A DNA stretch of 22,792 nucleotides from UBA7887 sp964408735 (GTDB lineage Bacteria; Pseudomonadota; Alphaproteobacteria; UBA7887): contig CAYPAX010000079.1 of the NCBI GenBank assembly GCA_964408735.1, forward strand, positions 1-22,792, in the 5' to 3' direction. Positions within the stretch are counted from its first letter, which is position 1. Each line of letters opens with the position of its first letter. The position numbers and the translations under genes were made by a program. This document shows, in pieces, positions 15,173 through 22,792 of the stretch. A model generated the notes under the pieces. The model was given only the letters and a program-made list of their open reading frames with translations. It did not search any database and was not told the DNA's origin.

Positions 15173-16225
15173 ATGGCCGAGGAACAGGGAGAACAGGCAG
15201 CAGCAGGACTGGAGCTGGTGCCGTCGCGGCAGTTTCCGGAATGGTTGGCCGAGCAAAGATCCAGCCTTGCCTTCACGACTTACCAGGCGGGCAAGATATT
15301 TCTCATCGGCACCCAGCCCAATGGCAGGCTGTCGGTCTTCGAGCGCACGCTGGAGCGTTGCATGGGGCTTGCGGTGTCCGAGACCGGCTTTTACGTGTCC
15401 ACGCTCTACCAGCTCTGGCGCTTCGAGAACGCACTCGAGCCGGGCCAGGATGCCAACGGCTACGATCGTCTATATGTGCCACAGCTCGGTTACATTACCG
15501 GCGATCTCGACGTGCACGATATCGGCATTGACGCAGACGGCAGGGTGGTGTTCGTCAACACGCTGTTCGGCTGCCTGGCTCGGGCCAGCGAGCGCTACAG
15601 CTTCGAGCCTTTCTGGCAGCCGCCTTTCCTGGCTCGCCTGGCGGCGGAGGATCGCTGCCATCTCAACGGCCTCGCCATGCGCGACGGCGAGCCCGCCTAT
15701 GTCACTGCGGTCTCGGAAAGCGATATCGCCGACGGCTGGCGCGAGCATCGCCGCGACGGCGGCTGCGTCATCGACGTGGCGGCCAACGAAGTCGTGGTGC
15801 GTGGCCTCTCCATGCCCCATTCGCCACGTTGGCATGAAGGGCGGCTGTGGCTGCACAATTCGGGCACCGGCGAGTTCGGCCATGTCGATCTGGAGGCCGG
15901 CAAGTTCGAACCGGTCTGTTTCTGTCCCGGCTATCTGCGCGGCCTGTCACTGTCCGGCGACTTCGCGGTGATGGGGCTGTCCAAGCCGCGTGAGAACCGC
16001 ACGTTCACAGGCCTGGCGCTCGACGATGCCCTGGCCGAGCACAAGGCCGAGGCACGCTGCGCGCTATACGTCGTCGATTTGCGCAGCGGCGATGTGGTGC
16101 ATTGGCTGCGCATCGACGGTCTCGTCGAGGAGCTTTACGACGTCGCCACCCTTCCGAACGTGACGCGGCCGATGGCGATCGGCTTCAAGAGCGACGAGGT
16201 CCGCCGCACCATCACCATGCCGTGA
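15173..16225 (+). CDS. TIGR03032 family beta-propeller-like protein
   Basis: This 350-residue protein matches the uncharacterised TIGR03032 family. It has the N-terminal SSLAFTTYQAGKIFLIGTQP segment, CMGLAVSETGFYVSTLYQLW, LDVHDIGIDADGRVVFVNT, the CHLNGLAMRDGEPAYVTAV block and the late RGLSLSGDFAVMGLSKPREN. Its repeated strand pattern suggests a beta-propeller. It has no signal peptide. It contains SPRWHEGRLWLHNSGTGE, sharing PRWHEGRLW with the SMP-30 lactonase four genes upstream, so a related fold is possible. The ATG has an excellent AAGGAGCGAGC leader. It ends the plus-strand operon, and its stop lies only four bases from the stop of the converging giant gene. The molecular function is unknown. 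Confidence 0.88.
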   Translation: MAEEQGEQAAAGLELVPSRQFPEWLAEQRSSLAFTTYQAGKIFLIGTQPNGRLSVFERTLERCMGLAVSETGFYVSTLYQLWRFENALEPGQDANGYDRLYVPQLGYITGDLDVHDIGIDADGRVVFVNTLFGCLARASERYSFEPFWQPPFLARLAAEDRCHLNGLAMRDGEPAYVTAVSESDIADGWREHRRDGGCVIDVAANEVVVRGLSMPHSPRWHEGRLWLHNSGTGEFGHVDLEAGKFEPVCFCPGYLRGLSLSGDFAVMGLSKPRENRTFTGLALDDALAEHKAEARCALYVVDLRSGDVVHWLRIDGLVEELYDVATLPNVTRPMAIGFKSDEVRRTITMP

Positions 16226-16229
16226 GACG

Positions 16230-19161
16230 TCAGACCAGCGTCACGTCGATGTCGTTGTCGATCTCGGCCATGACGCCCGAAGTGTGCGTATAGGTGGTGT
16301 AGAAATCGCCGCCCGAGGTCGACCAATCGCCCGGCACGCCGCTGCTGCCAAGATCGACACTGTCCAGGTCATCGCCTTCAATGATGAGCAAGTCGTCGCC
16401 ATCGGTGGCGGCACCGATGAGAATGTCGTCGATGGTCAGCGTGCGGCCCACGGCGTCGCTGGCACCGAGATCGATGGCCTCCAGCGCTTCCAGCTGGTCG
16501 CCGCGCAGTCCCGTCACGTCCAGGCTCGCGGCATTGACGACCAAGCTATCGAAACCTTCGCCGCCGTCTATGCGACCGAAGCTGGTGTCGCTGATCTCGA
16601 AGCTGTCGTCGCCGAGACCGCCATAGGCCAGATCCGCCAATCCCAGCGTATCGATGGTGTCGTTGTCGCCATAGCCGTGGATGACGTCCGCGGCGCCCGT
16701 GCCGGACAGCGCATTGGCGTTGGCATCGCCGCCGACCGTGATCGCCTTGGCCGTCACTACGACCGTACCGTCGGCCGTGTAATCGTTGGTGTCGAACACC
16801 AGCCCGCCGCCGAGGTCGAGGCCGGTGATGTGGTCGAAATTTCCATCCCATGTGGTGGTGGCGTAATTCAGCAGGGTGTGGTTGTCGCCGGCCGTCGGGG
16901 TGCCGACCGTCGTGACCGACAAGGTGCCGTCGAGGCTGATGGTGCTGCTGGCGGAGGCGAAATAGATCCAGGCATCGGTTTCCACATCGATGGTACCGCT
17001 GCTGCTGAAATCGCCAATCGACAAAGTCAGGGTCTTGTCGATATCCAGCAAAGCGCCGGCCTGGTTATCCAGGTCGCCATAGATGGAATGCGTGCCAGGG
17101 CTGTCGACGCTCCAGATCGTGCCGGTATTGGTGATTGCCTGAACGACATTGCCGCCGTCACGGGCATTGAGCACGATATTGCCGTTGTAGAGGCCGCCGT
17201 AAACGGCGCTTGTCAGCGTGATCGTGCCGGCGTTGACGATGCCGGTTTGGAAACTCACCGAGGAGTCCGCATAGCCCTGGGTGAGATTGAAGGTCGCGCC
17301 GAACTGGTTCTCGAAGCCGCCTGCGAAGACAGTGGCGGCCTGGAACTGGCCGTTGGCGTTGACCGTGCCGGCGTTGACGAAGTCCATCTGCACGATATCG
17401 GCGGCGAGGCCCATGGTATGGCCGGAAGCATTGGTGAAGGTGTCGAAATTGACAGGCAAGTCGTCGTTGCCCGAACGGACGTAGGTCCGCGCGCCGTTGC
17501 CGAATTCGAGGCTCGGCTCGTCGATGGCGCCGTTGGTCCAGTCGCTGTCGAGGTAGACCACGCCGTTATAGCCGTTAAAGGTGATCTGGCCGCCGCCCGA
17601 GAGGTTGCCCGTGCCGCCGAGGTTGGTGACGCTGCTGCCCGTGTCGATGGCCAAGGTGGCGCCGGCGTCAACGAACAGGTTGCCGGCGGTGTTGTCGAAC
17701 GTGTCCGTGTCGTAGAAGCGGGCCGTCGAGTTGGCGCCGATGGATATGCTGCCGGTGTTGGTCACGTCGCCATAGACGTAATAGGCATTGCCCGAGAGGT
17801 CGGCTGCGATGTCGAAAGAGCCGGCATTGGTGAGATCGCCGGTGTGGATCAGTTGCTTGTCGATATCGATGAGGCCGCCGACTTGGTTGTCGATATCGCC
17901 ATAGATCCAATGGGTTGCCGTGCCGGACTGGCTCCAGATCGTGCCGGTGTTGGTGATTGTCTGGAGGACGTTGCCGCCGTCGCGGGCATTGAGCACCAGT
18001 GCGCTGCCGCCGCTGCCGCTCGTCATCACGATGTCGCCTGCGTTGACGATGCCGTTCTCGAAGGTGGTCCAATCCGCGTAGGCAACCCGAACGATGTTGA
18101 CGGTCCCGCCGAGCTGGTTCTCGAAGGTGCCTTTGAAGGCGTTAGCCGCCTGGAACTGGCCGGCCGTGTTGAGCGTGCCGGCATTGACGAAGTCCATGTA
18201 GAAGATGTCGGCACTGACATTCATGACGACGCCGGCGGCATTGGTGAACGTGTCGTAATTGGCAACCACGTCGTCGGCGCCGGAATGGATAAGGGTGCGG
18301 GCACCGTTGCCGAAATTTAGTGTCGGCTCGTCGACCACGCCCGTGGTCCAGTCGCCGTCGAGATTCAACACGCCGTTATAGCCGGTGAAACTGATCTGGC
18401 CGTTGCCTGACACATTGCCTGTGCTGCCGAGATTGGTGACACCGGCACTCTTGGCCAGAATCAGCGTCGCACCACTGCCGACGAACAGGTTGCCGCCGGT
18501 GTTGTCGACGAGATCGGTGTCGTAGAATCGGGCTTGCGAGCCGGCGCCGATGGAGATGCTGCCCGAATTGGTTACGTCGCCATAGGTGTAATAGGCATCG
18601 CCCGAGAGGCCTGCTGCAATGTCAAGGATTCCGGCGTTGGTGAGATCGCCGGAGTGGATCAGCTGCTTGTCGATATCGATGAGGCCACCGACCTGATTGT
18701 CGATATCGCCATAGATCCAATGTGTCGCCGTGCCTGATTTGCTCCACAGCGTGCCGGTGTTGGTGATGGTCTGGTTGATGGTATCGGCGTCGCGGGCGTT
18801 GAGCACCAGCTCGCTGCCGCCTGTGCCGCTGGTCATCACGACGTCGCCGTCATTGACCAGGCCGGAGCGGAAGTTCATCCAGCTCCAGTAATAGCTCAGG
18901 GCGAGATTCAGGGTCGCGCCGGTTTCGTTGACGAAGTCGCCGACGAAACCGCCGCTGGCATTGCTGAAGGTGGTCTGGGTGAAGGTGCCTTCGTTGGTCA
19001 CGTCCATGTAGAACCAGGCGCCGGCCGACGTGATGGATGTGCCCGCGGCGTTGGTGAAGACGTCGTTGGCCTCGTCGGTGGAGTGGACCAGTGCACGCCC
19101 CTGGGACAGATCGAATGTCGGCTGATCGACGGCACCGTTGGTCCAATCGCCGGGAAGGTTA
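16230..19161 (-). CDS. C-terminal part of giant T1SS-type adhesin (downstream of frameshift)
   Basis: This frame continues the protein encoded at 18998-22792 after an apparent one-base deletion near 19160. The frame is open on paper back to about 19298, but only residues from about NLPGDWTNGAVDQP onward (19160 and below) resemble the sister repeats. It codes for two full beta-helical repeats of about 265-270 residues and a third, shortened one. They are rich in short strands such as NAGTIVLTS-like, ITNTGT and IYGDIDNQ steps. After that comes an RTX-like segment (about 16740-16530) with GTGAADVIHGYGDNDTID, LAYGGLGDDSFEI and GGEGFDSLVV. The protein ends HTSGVMAEIDNDIDVTLV, which fits an uncleaved C-terminal type I secretion signal. 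Alone it lacks a credible start; the first ATG after the break is at 19007. Confidence 0.78.
16920..17543 (-). repeat. Large tandem repeat, unit C (shortened, diverged)
   Basis: It begins DWTNGAIDEPSLEFGNG like unit B and keeps NARDGGNVVQAITNTGTIW and SIYGDLDNQAGALLDIDK, but loses the final third (the RFYDTD segment) and runs into the RTX-like end. Its lower boundary is approximate. Confidence 0.7.
17544..18353 (-). repeat. Large tandem repeat, unit B (810 bp)
   Basis: 270 residues running from DWTTGVVDEPTLNFGNG to the next DWTNGAIDEP. It shares THWIYGDIDNQVGGLIDIDK exactly with unit A and follows the same order of strand motifs. DNA similarity is high over long stretches. Confidence 0.85.
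18354..19148 (-). repeat. Large tandem repeat, unit A (795 bp)
   Basis: Counted from the Asp codon of GDWTNGAVDQP to just before the next such Asp codon: 265 residues. It includes TNAAGTSITSAGAWFYMDVTN, NARDADTINQTITNTGT, THWIYGDIDNQVGGLIDIDK and RFYDTDLVDNTGGNLFV. All of these recur in unit B. Confidence 0.85.
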
Positions 19162-22100
19162 CGATGGTGTTGTAGCCCTTGAAGGCGATGCTGCCGTCGC
19201 CCGAAAGGGTCGAGCCCGCCTCGAAGGTGGTGCTGCCGCCGTTGATGGAGAGGACGGCGCCCGTGTTGACCGCGAGCGTGGAGGCCGCGTCCAGCCACAT
19301 GCCGTTGCTGACGTTGAGGCCGGTCGCATCGATGGTCAGGCTGGCGCCATCCATCACGGCAAGCTCGGCAATTGTGTAGCTGCCCGAGGAGAAGGTCGGC
19401 TGCGTCAGGCCGACGTCGCCGATCCAGACCAGATTGTTCGAGATCGGCAAGATGTCGCCGACCCAGTTGGTCGACGTGTGCCAGAGGCCGTTGCCGTCGT
19501 CGCCCGGGCCGCCGTCGAGGCCATTGTCCCAGGTCACGCGGTTGAACTCATCGGCGCCGTTAATGGTGACCGTTGCCGTCTGCGCGGTGGCATGACCCTC
19601 GTCATCGACGACGTTGTAGCTGTAGGTGATTTCCTCTACCTGCCCGGTATAAAGCGCGCCGTAGTCCGCGGGGGTCACATCAAGCTGGGTACCATTGACG
19701 ATGATGCCCGTGTCGTCGCCGCTGGTGAGCGTCAGATTCTCGACGGTCAGCGGGCCGCCCTCGGGGTCGTTGGCACCGGCAAGCAGGTCGACGCTGCCGA
19801 CCCCGGCATCTTCGCTGTAGACGGCGGTGACGGGGCCGTCGACAGTCGGCGCTTCCTCGCCGTTGAAATCGCCGCCGAAGAGCACGTAGCTCTCGCCCTC
19901 GTTATAGAAATCGTAGCCGTAGGGTGAGTAAGAGTCGCCGAAGGGCGCGCCGATGATGAGGTCGTCGAAGCCGTCGCCATTGATGTCGCCAGCAGCGCTT
20001 ACCGAGCGACCGCTCTCGTCGTTGGCGTCGAGGCCGGCGATCTTGAAGCCGTCGCTTGAGGACAGGTTTGCCAGATCGATGGTGCCCGTGAGCCCACTCG
20101 CCTTGCCATAGATCAGGTAGACGGCGCCGGCATCGGTCGTGGCATCGCGCGCTCCCACCAGCATGTCGTCATAGCCGTCGCCGTTGACATCGCCGGCGCT
20201 GCTCACCGACCAGCCGGCCTTGTCGTAGGTTGCCTCACCGGTAATCGCAAAGCCGTCGCTTCCGAGCGAGCCGAGGTCCACGTCGTTGGTCCAGCTGGCC
20301 TTGCCGAACACCACATAGGCGCTGCCGGGGCCATAACCGCTGCCGTCGCCGCCGAGCTGTGGCGCACCGATGATGATGTCGTCGAAGCCGTCGCCGTTGA
20401 CGTCGCCGGCGGATGATACCGAGAGGCCGCTGTGTTCGTAATCGGTGGCCCCTTGGATGCTGAAGCCATTGTTGGTGTCGAGGCTCGCGAGGTCGAATTC
20501 CGCCGTCGCGCTCCAATCCGCCTTGCCGAACACCACGAACGTCTCGCCGGCGGTATCCGTGGCTCCGGGGTCGGCGAAGGGGGCGCCGATGATGAGGTCG
20601 TCGAAACCGTCGCCATTGACATCACCGGCGGAGCTTACCGAGGTGCCGCTGTCATCGAAGGCACTGATGCCGAGCACGGCGAAGCCGTCGCTGCCGTCGA
20701 GCGCGGCGAGGTCGACGTTCGCCGTGGCGCTCCAATCGGCCTTGCCGAACACGACGTAGGACCTGCCGGCATCGGTGATCGGATCGATACCCGGCACATC
20801 GGCCTGGGGTGCGCCGATGATCACGTCATCATAACCGTCGCCATTGATGTCGCCAGCCGACGCGACCGAGGTGCCGCTGCGGTCAAAATCGAAATCGCCG
20901 TCAAGGATGAAGCCGTCGCTGCCGTCGAGGCTGCCGAGGTCCACAGTGGCCGTTCCCGACCAGTCGGCCTTGCCGAATACGACATAGCTCTTGCCGGAAT
21001 CTGGACCCTCCGTGCCGGGACCGTCAGCGTAAGGCGCGCCGATAATTACGTCGTCGTAGCCGTCGCCGTTGACATCGCCGGCAGAGGCCACCGAGAAGCC
21101 ACTCTCATCGGACGGTTCGAAGCCTTGCAATACAAAGCCGTTGCTGCCGTCAAGGCTCGACAGGTCGAACGTGCCGCCGTTCCAGGTGCCGGCATTGCCG
21201 AACACCACATAGCTTTCGCCAGCATAGGTGATCGGGTCGATACCTGGCACATCGGCCCTCGGTGCACCGATGATCACGTCATCAAAGCCGTCGCCGTTGA
21301 TATCTCCTGCGGACGAGACGGACCAGCCGCTGTAATCGTCGAATTCGATGCCGTGGAGGGTAAAGCCGTCAGTGCCGTCGAGGCTGCCGAGATCGGGAGC
21401 AGCGAAGCTGACGGAGATGGTCTGGGTGGCGGTGGAGGTGTCGCCGTCGCCGTCTGTCAGGGTGTAGCTGAAGCTGTCGTCGAAGCTGCCGATAAGCTCG
21501 CTTTCGGCGGGGGGCGTGTAGCTCCACGAGCCGTTCGGGGCGATGTTGATCTGGCCGCCGAGGGCGGTGTCCACGACAACGTTGTCGCCGGGCAGGACGG
21601 CCGAGTTGGCGCCGCCGTCATAGCTGATCGAAGTGATCTCGGCACCGTCGGCGCCGATATCGTCATTGCCGAGCAGGTTACTGCCGTCGGTGCTTGTGGC
21701 ACCGGCATCGATGGCGAAATCGGTGCCCTGGAGCGCCACCGGCACGTCGTCCTGGATGCCGATGGTCAGGGTAGCCACACTGGCGTCTCCGTCCTCGTCA
21801 ACCAGCGTATAGGAGAAGGTCTGGGAGGTGTCTACATTGGCGCCGTCGTCGGCACCGCCGTGATCATAGGCTTCGTTAAGCACGAAATTATAGTCGCCGG
21901 TCACAAGGTCGATGTTCAGCGTCCACTGCGTGCCGCTCTCGAATCTGAGCTCCGGATTGTTGCCCTCGTTAATGCCGGCGGTCTTGGTGACGCCGCCATC
22001 CAGGCCCGTGTAGGACACATCGCTGATCGGTTGTGCCGCTAAGGAATCGGTGCTGGAGGCATCGTTGTCGAGAACATTGTCGCTGAGGACGTTGGTGAGA

Positions 22101-22792
22101 TAGAAGGGGTTGTCCTCGATGACATTGCCGGCGTCGTTGCTTGTGCCTGGGCCGTCGTCCGCGGTGGTAGGTGCGACATTGTCGTCGGCAATGGCGATAT
22201 CCTGCATCGCTGTCGAGCTGTCGCCGTCCGCATCGGTAACCGTGTAGCTGAAGGATTCGACAACGGGATCGATCGATTCGACACCGGTTATCGAAAGATT
22301 ATCTACCCAATGATTATCCGTAGCGCCACCTGTCCTGGCGCCGAAAACGAAGCCGGCATCGGCCGGCATCTCGCTTGTTACCGCCACCGAATCGAACAGC
22401 AGAGTATCGTCATAAGTCACGCTGACGGTCGCGCCGTCATAGACGACCTCGACCGCCACGAAGGCGTTCTGGCGAATTTCGCCGGTGGTCAGAATGACCG
22501 AGTCGACCTTCACGCCACCGATCCAGAGCTCGATCTCATTGGCCGGGTCGGAAGGGCCGTTGTTCCAGGTGTCGATGGTCAGGCGAATGCCGCTGCCGAC
22601 GCCCCATTCGCCGACATTCACCAGGTCTGCGGTCTCGCCGTAATTGAAACTGAAGCCGTCGGCGCCCGCTCCGCCGCCGATCAGGATGTCGAAATTCGCC
22701 TGGAACGAGGACAGCGTGTCGCCATCGGGATTGATGACATAGCAGCCCGTTGACGAAGTCTGCTCTGGACGCGTGTCGCTGTGTCTGATTCT
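18998..22792 (-). CDS. Giant ConA-lectin/VCBS/FG-GAP surface protein, N-terminal part (5' end beyond window)
   Basis: The frame is open to the right edge, so the start lies outside; about 1,264 codons are in view. From the N-terminal side the order is: a concanavalin-like lectin domain (about 22792-22275) with FSFNYGETADLVNVGEWGVG and LTIDTWNN; VCBS/RTX-adhesin-type domains (about 22270-21400) with ESFSYTVTDADGDSST and QTFSYTLVDEDGDAS; seven FG-GAP repeats (about 21390-19860), each with GDINGDGFDDVIIGAP or a close variant; a cadherin-like stretch (TVDGPVTAVYSEDAG to TYSYNVVDDEGHATAQT); and the start of the beta-helical passenger (DGASLTIDATGLNVSNG). After GYNTIV (about 19165) the frame turns into an arginine/proline/serine-rich shadow and stops at 18998, while the homologous continuation lies one frame over. 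FG-GAP propellers and ConA folds often bind ligands or sugars, so adhesion or matrix binding is likely. Confidence 0.85.
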   Translation of the reverse strand, partial: RIRHSDTRPEQTSSTGCYVINPDGDTLSSFQANFDILIGGGAGADGFSFNYGETADLVNVGEWGVGSGIRLTIDTWNNGPSDPANEIELWIGGVKVDSVILTTGEIRQNAFVAVEVVYDGATVSVTYDDTLLFDSVAVTSEMPADAGFVFGARTGGATDNHWVDNLSITGVESIDPVVESFSYTVTDADGDSSTAMQDIAIADDNVAPTTADDGPGTSNDAGNVIEDNPFYLTNVLSDNVLDNDASSTDSLAAQPISDVSYTGLDGGVTKTAGINEGNNPELRFESGTQWTLNIDLVTGDYNFVLNEAYDHGGADDGANVDTSQTFSYTLVDEDGDASVATLTIGIQDDVPVALQGTDFAIDAGATSTDGSNLLGNDDIGADGAEITSISYDGGANSAVLPGDNVVVDTALGGQINIAPNGSWSYTPPAESELIGSFDDSFSYTLTDGDGDTSTATQTISVSFAAPDLGSLDGTDGFTLHGIEFDDYSGWSVSSAGDINGDGFDDVIIGAPRADVPGIDPITYAGESYVVFGNAGTWNGGTFDLSSLDGSNGFVLQGFEPSDESGFSVASAGDVNGDGYDDVIIGAPYADGPGTEGPDSGKSYVVFGKADWSGTATVDLGSLDGSDGFILDGDFDFDRSGTSVASAGDINGDGYDDVIIGAPQADVPGIDPITDAGRSYVVFGKADWSATANVDLAALDGSDGFAVLGISAFDDSGTSVSSAGDVNGDGFDDLIIGAPFADPGATDTAGETFVVFGKADWSATAEFDLASLDTNNGFSIQGATDYEHSGLSVSSAGDVNGDGFDDIIIGAPQLGGDGSGYGPGSAYVVFGKASWTNDVDLGSLGSDGFAITGEATYDKAGWSVSSAGDVNGDGYDDMLVGARDATTDAGAVYLIYGKASGLTGTIDLANLSSSDGFKIAGLDANDESGRSVSAAGDINGDGFDDLIIGAPFGDSYSPYGYDFYNEGESYVLFGGDFNGEEAPTVDGPVTAVYSEDAGVGSVDLLAGANDPEGGPLTVENLTLTSGDDTGIIVNGTQLDVTPADYGALYTGQVEEITYSYNVVDDEGHATAQTATVTINGADEFNRVTWDNGLDGGPGDDGNGLWHTSTNWVGDILPISNNLVWIGDVGLTQPTFSSGSYTIAELAVMDGASLTIDATGLNVSNGMWLDAASTLAVNTGAVLSINGGSTTFEAGSTLSGDGSIAFKGYNTIVTFPAIGPTVPSISRHSICPRGVHWSTPPTRPTTSSPTPRAHPSRRPAPGSTWT
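19158..19162 (-). other. Apparent one-base deletion (frameshift) in the giant adhesin gene
   Basis: On the minus strand ATC GTA ACC TTC CCG reads as I-V-T-F-P in the upstream frame. The sister repeats read GYNGVLNLDGDWTTG and GYNGVVYLDSDWTNG. Inserting one base between GT and AAC would give GYNTIV-NLPGDWTNG and restore the repeat pattern. No homopolymer or slippery heptamer is present, so phase variation or programmed shifting is unlikely. Confidence 0.8.
19860..21390 (-). repeat. Seven tandem FG-GAP (integrin-alpha-type propeller) repeats
   Basis: Seven units of about 70-80 residues each carry SV-S/A-AGD-I/V-NGDG-Y/F-DD followed by IIGAP or VGAR and a YVVFGKA-like strand. The DxNGDGxDD loops are of the calcium-binding type. 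Blades 1 and 3 also share VPGIDPIT and near-identical DNA 453 bases apart, implying a two-blade duplication. Confidence 0.88.

Noticed and set aside
16284..18320. A 678-residue plus-strand frame opposite the adhesin repeats
   Set aside because: Its Val/Ala/Asp-rich repeats simply mirror the tandem repeats of the minus-strand gene.
19155..19170. Programmed ribosomal frameshifting or phase-variable tract at the adhesin break
   Set aside because: The site ATCGTAACCTTCCCG has no slippery heptamer, homopolymer or short tandem repeat.

Overview
The window is GC-rich, densely coded chromosomal DNA from what looks like a free-living alphaproteobacterium. The best taxonomic clue is the left edge: the N-terminal half of recA with the leader MSNPALRVVEKDSMDKQ that is typical of alphaproteobacterial RecA, and upstream of it a degenerate GTTC-N7-GTTC type LexA site of the alphaproteobacterial kind. 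No tRNA, rRNA, CRISPR array, insertion sequence or phage gene was seen. No gene-free stretch exceeds 300 bases.

Layout. (1) 1-572: recA (minus, cut by the left edge) with its promoter at about 573-719. (2) 720-3097: a tightly packed minus-strand operon of four envelope genes, in transcription order a small lipoprotein, a DUF3568-like lipoprotein, a secreted protein with a duplicated GLGWG module and a Gly/Asn/His-rich tail, and an NnrU-family membrane protein. (3) 3167-5562: also minus, a multi-spanning membrane protein followed by a secreted M23 (LytM) metallopeptidase with an Ig/cadherin-like domain and poly-Gly tail. (4) 5563-5828: a divergent intergenic region with a perfect 14-bp palindrome. 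(5) 5829-9756: a plus-strand operon of an EmrA/HlyD-type membrane fusion protein, a 14-TM DHA2 (EmrB/QacA) exporter and a serine beta-lactamase-like hydrolase. (6) 9841-10899: a luciferase-like flavin monooxygenase on the minus strand. (7) 10956-16225: a plus-strand operon divergent from it, with SDR dehydrogenase, SMP-30/gluconolactonase-type lactonase, a class III nucleotide cyclase-TolB-TPR protein, a second SDR and a TIGR03032-family beta-propeller protein. (8) 16230 to the right edge: a giant minus-strand surface or secreted protein whose start lies outside the window.

How the parts may work together. Regions 6-7 read as a small-molecule oxidation module: flavin monooxygenase, two dehydrogenases and a lactone hydrolase, with a cyclase-like regulator translationally coupled in the middle. 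The substrate cannot be told from sequence. Region 5 is a tripartite efflux pump lacking its outer-membrane channel, plus a hydrolase that may act on the exported compound. Region 8 has ConA-lectin-like, VCBS-like, seven FG-GAP, three large beta-helical repeats and an RTX-like C-terminus, which fits a type I secretion substrate (adhesin).

Most notable: the giant gene carries an apparent single-base deletion near 19160, located by comparing its tandem repeats. As given, it splits the gene into two reading frames and separates the RTX/secretion end from the rest. This may be a sequencing error, a true mutation or pseudogenisation. Other points worth a look are the cyclase, in which the usual substrate-binding lysine is an aspartate, the unrecognised GLGWG-repeat envelope operon, and the palindromic operator candidate.
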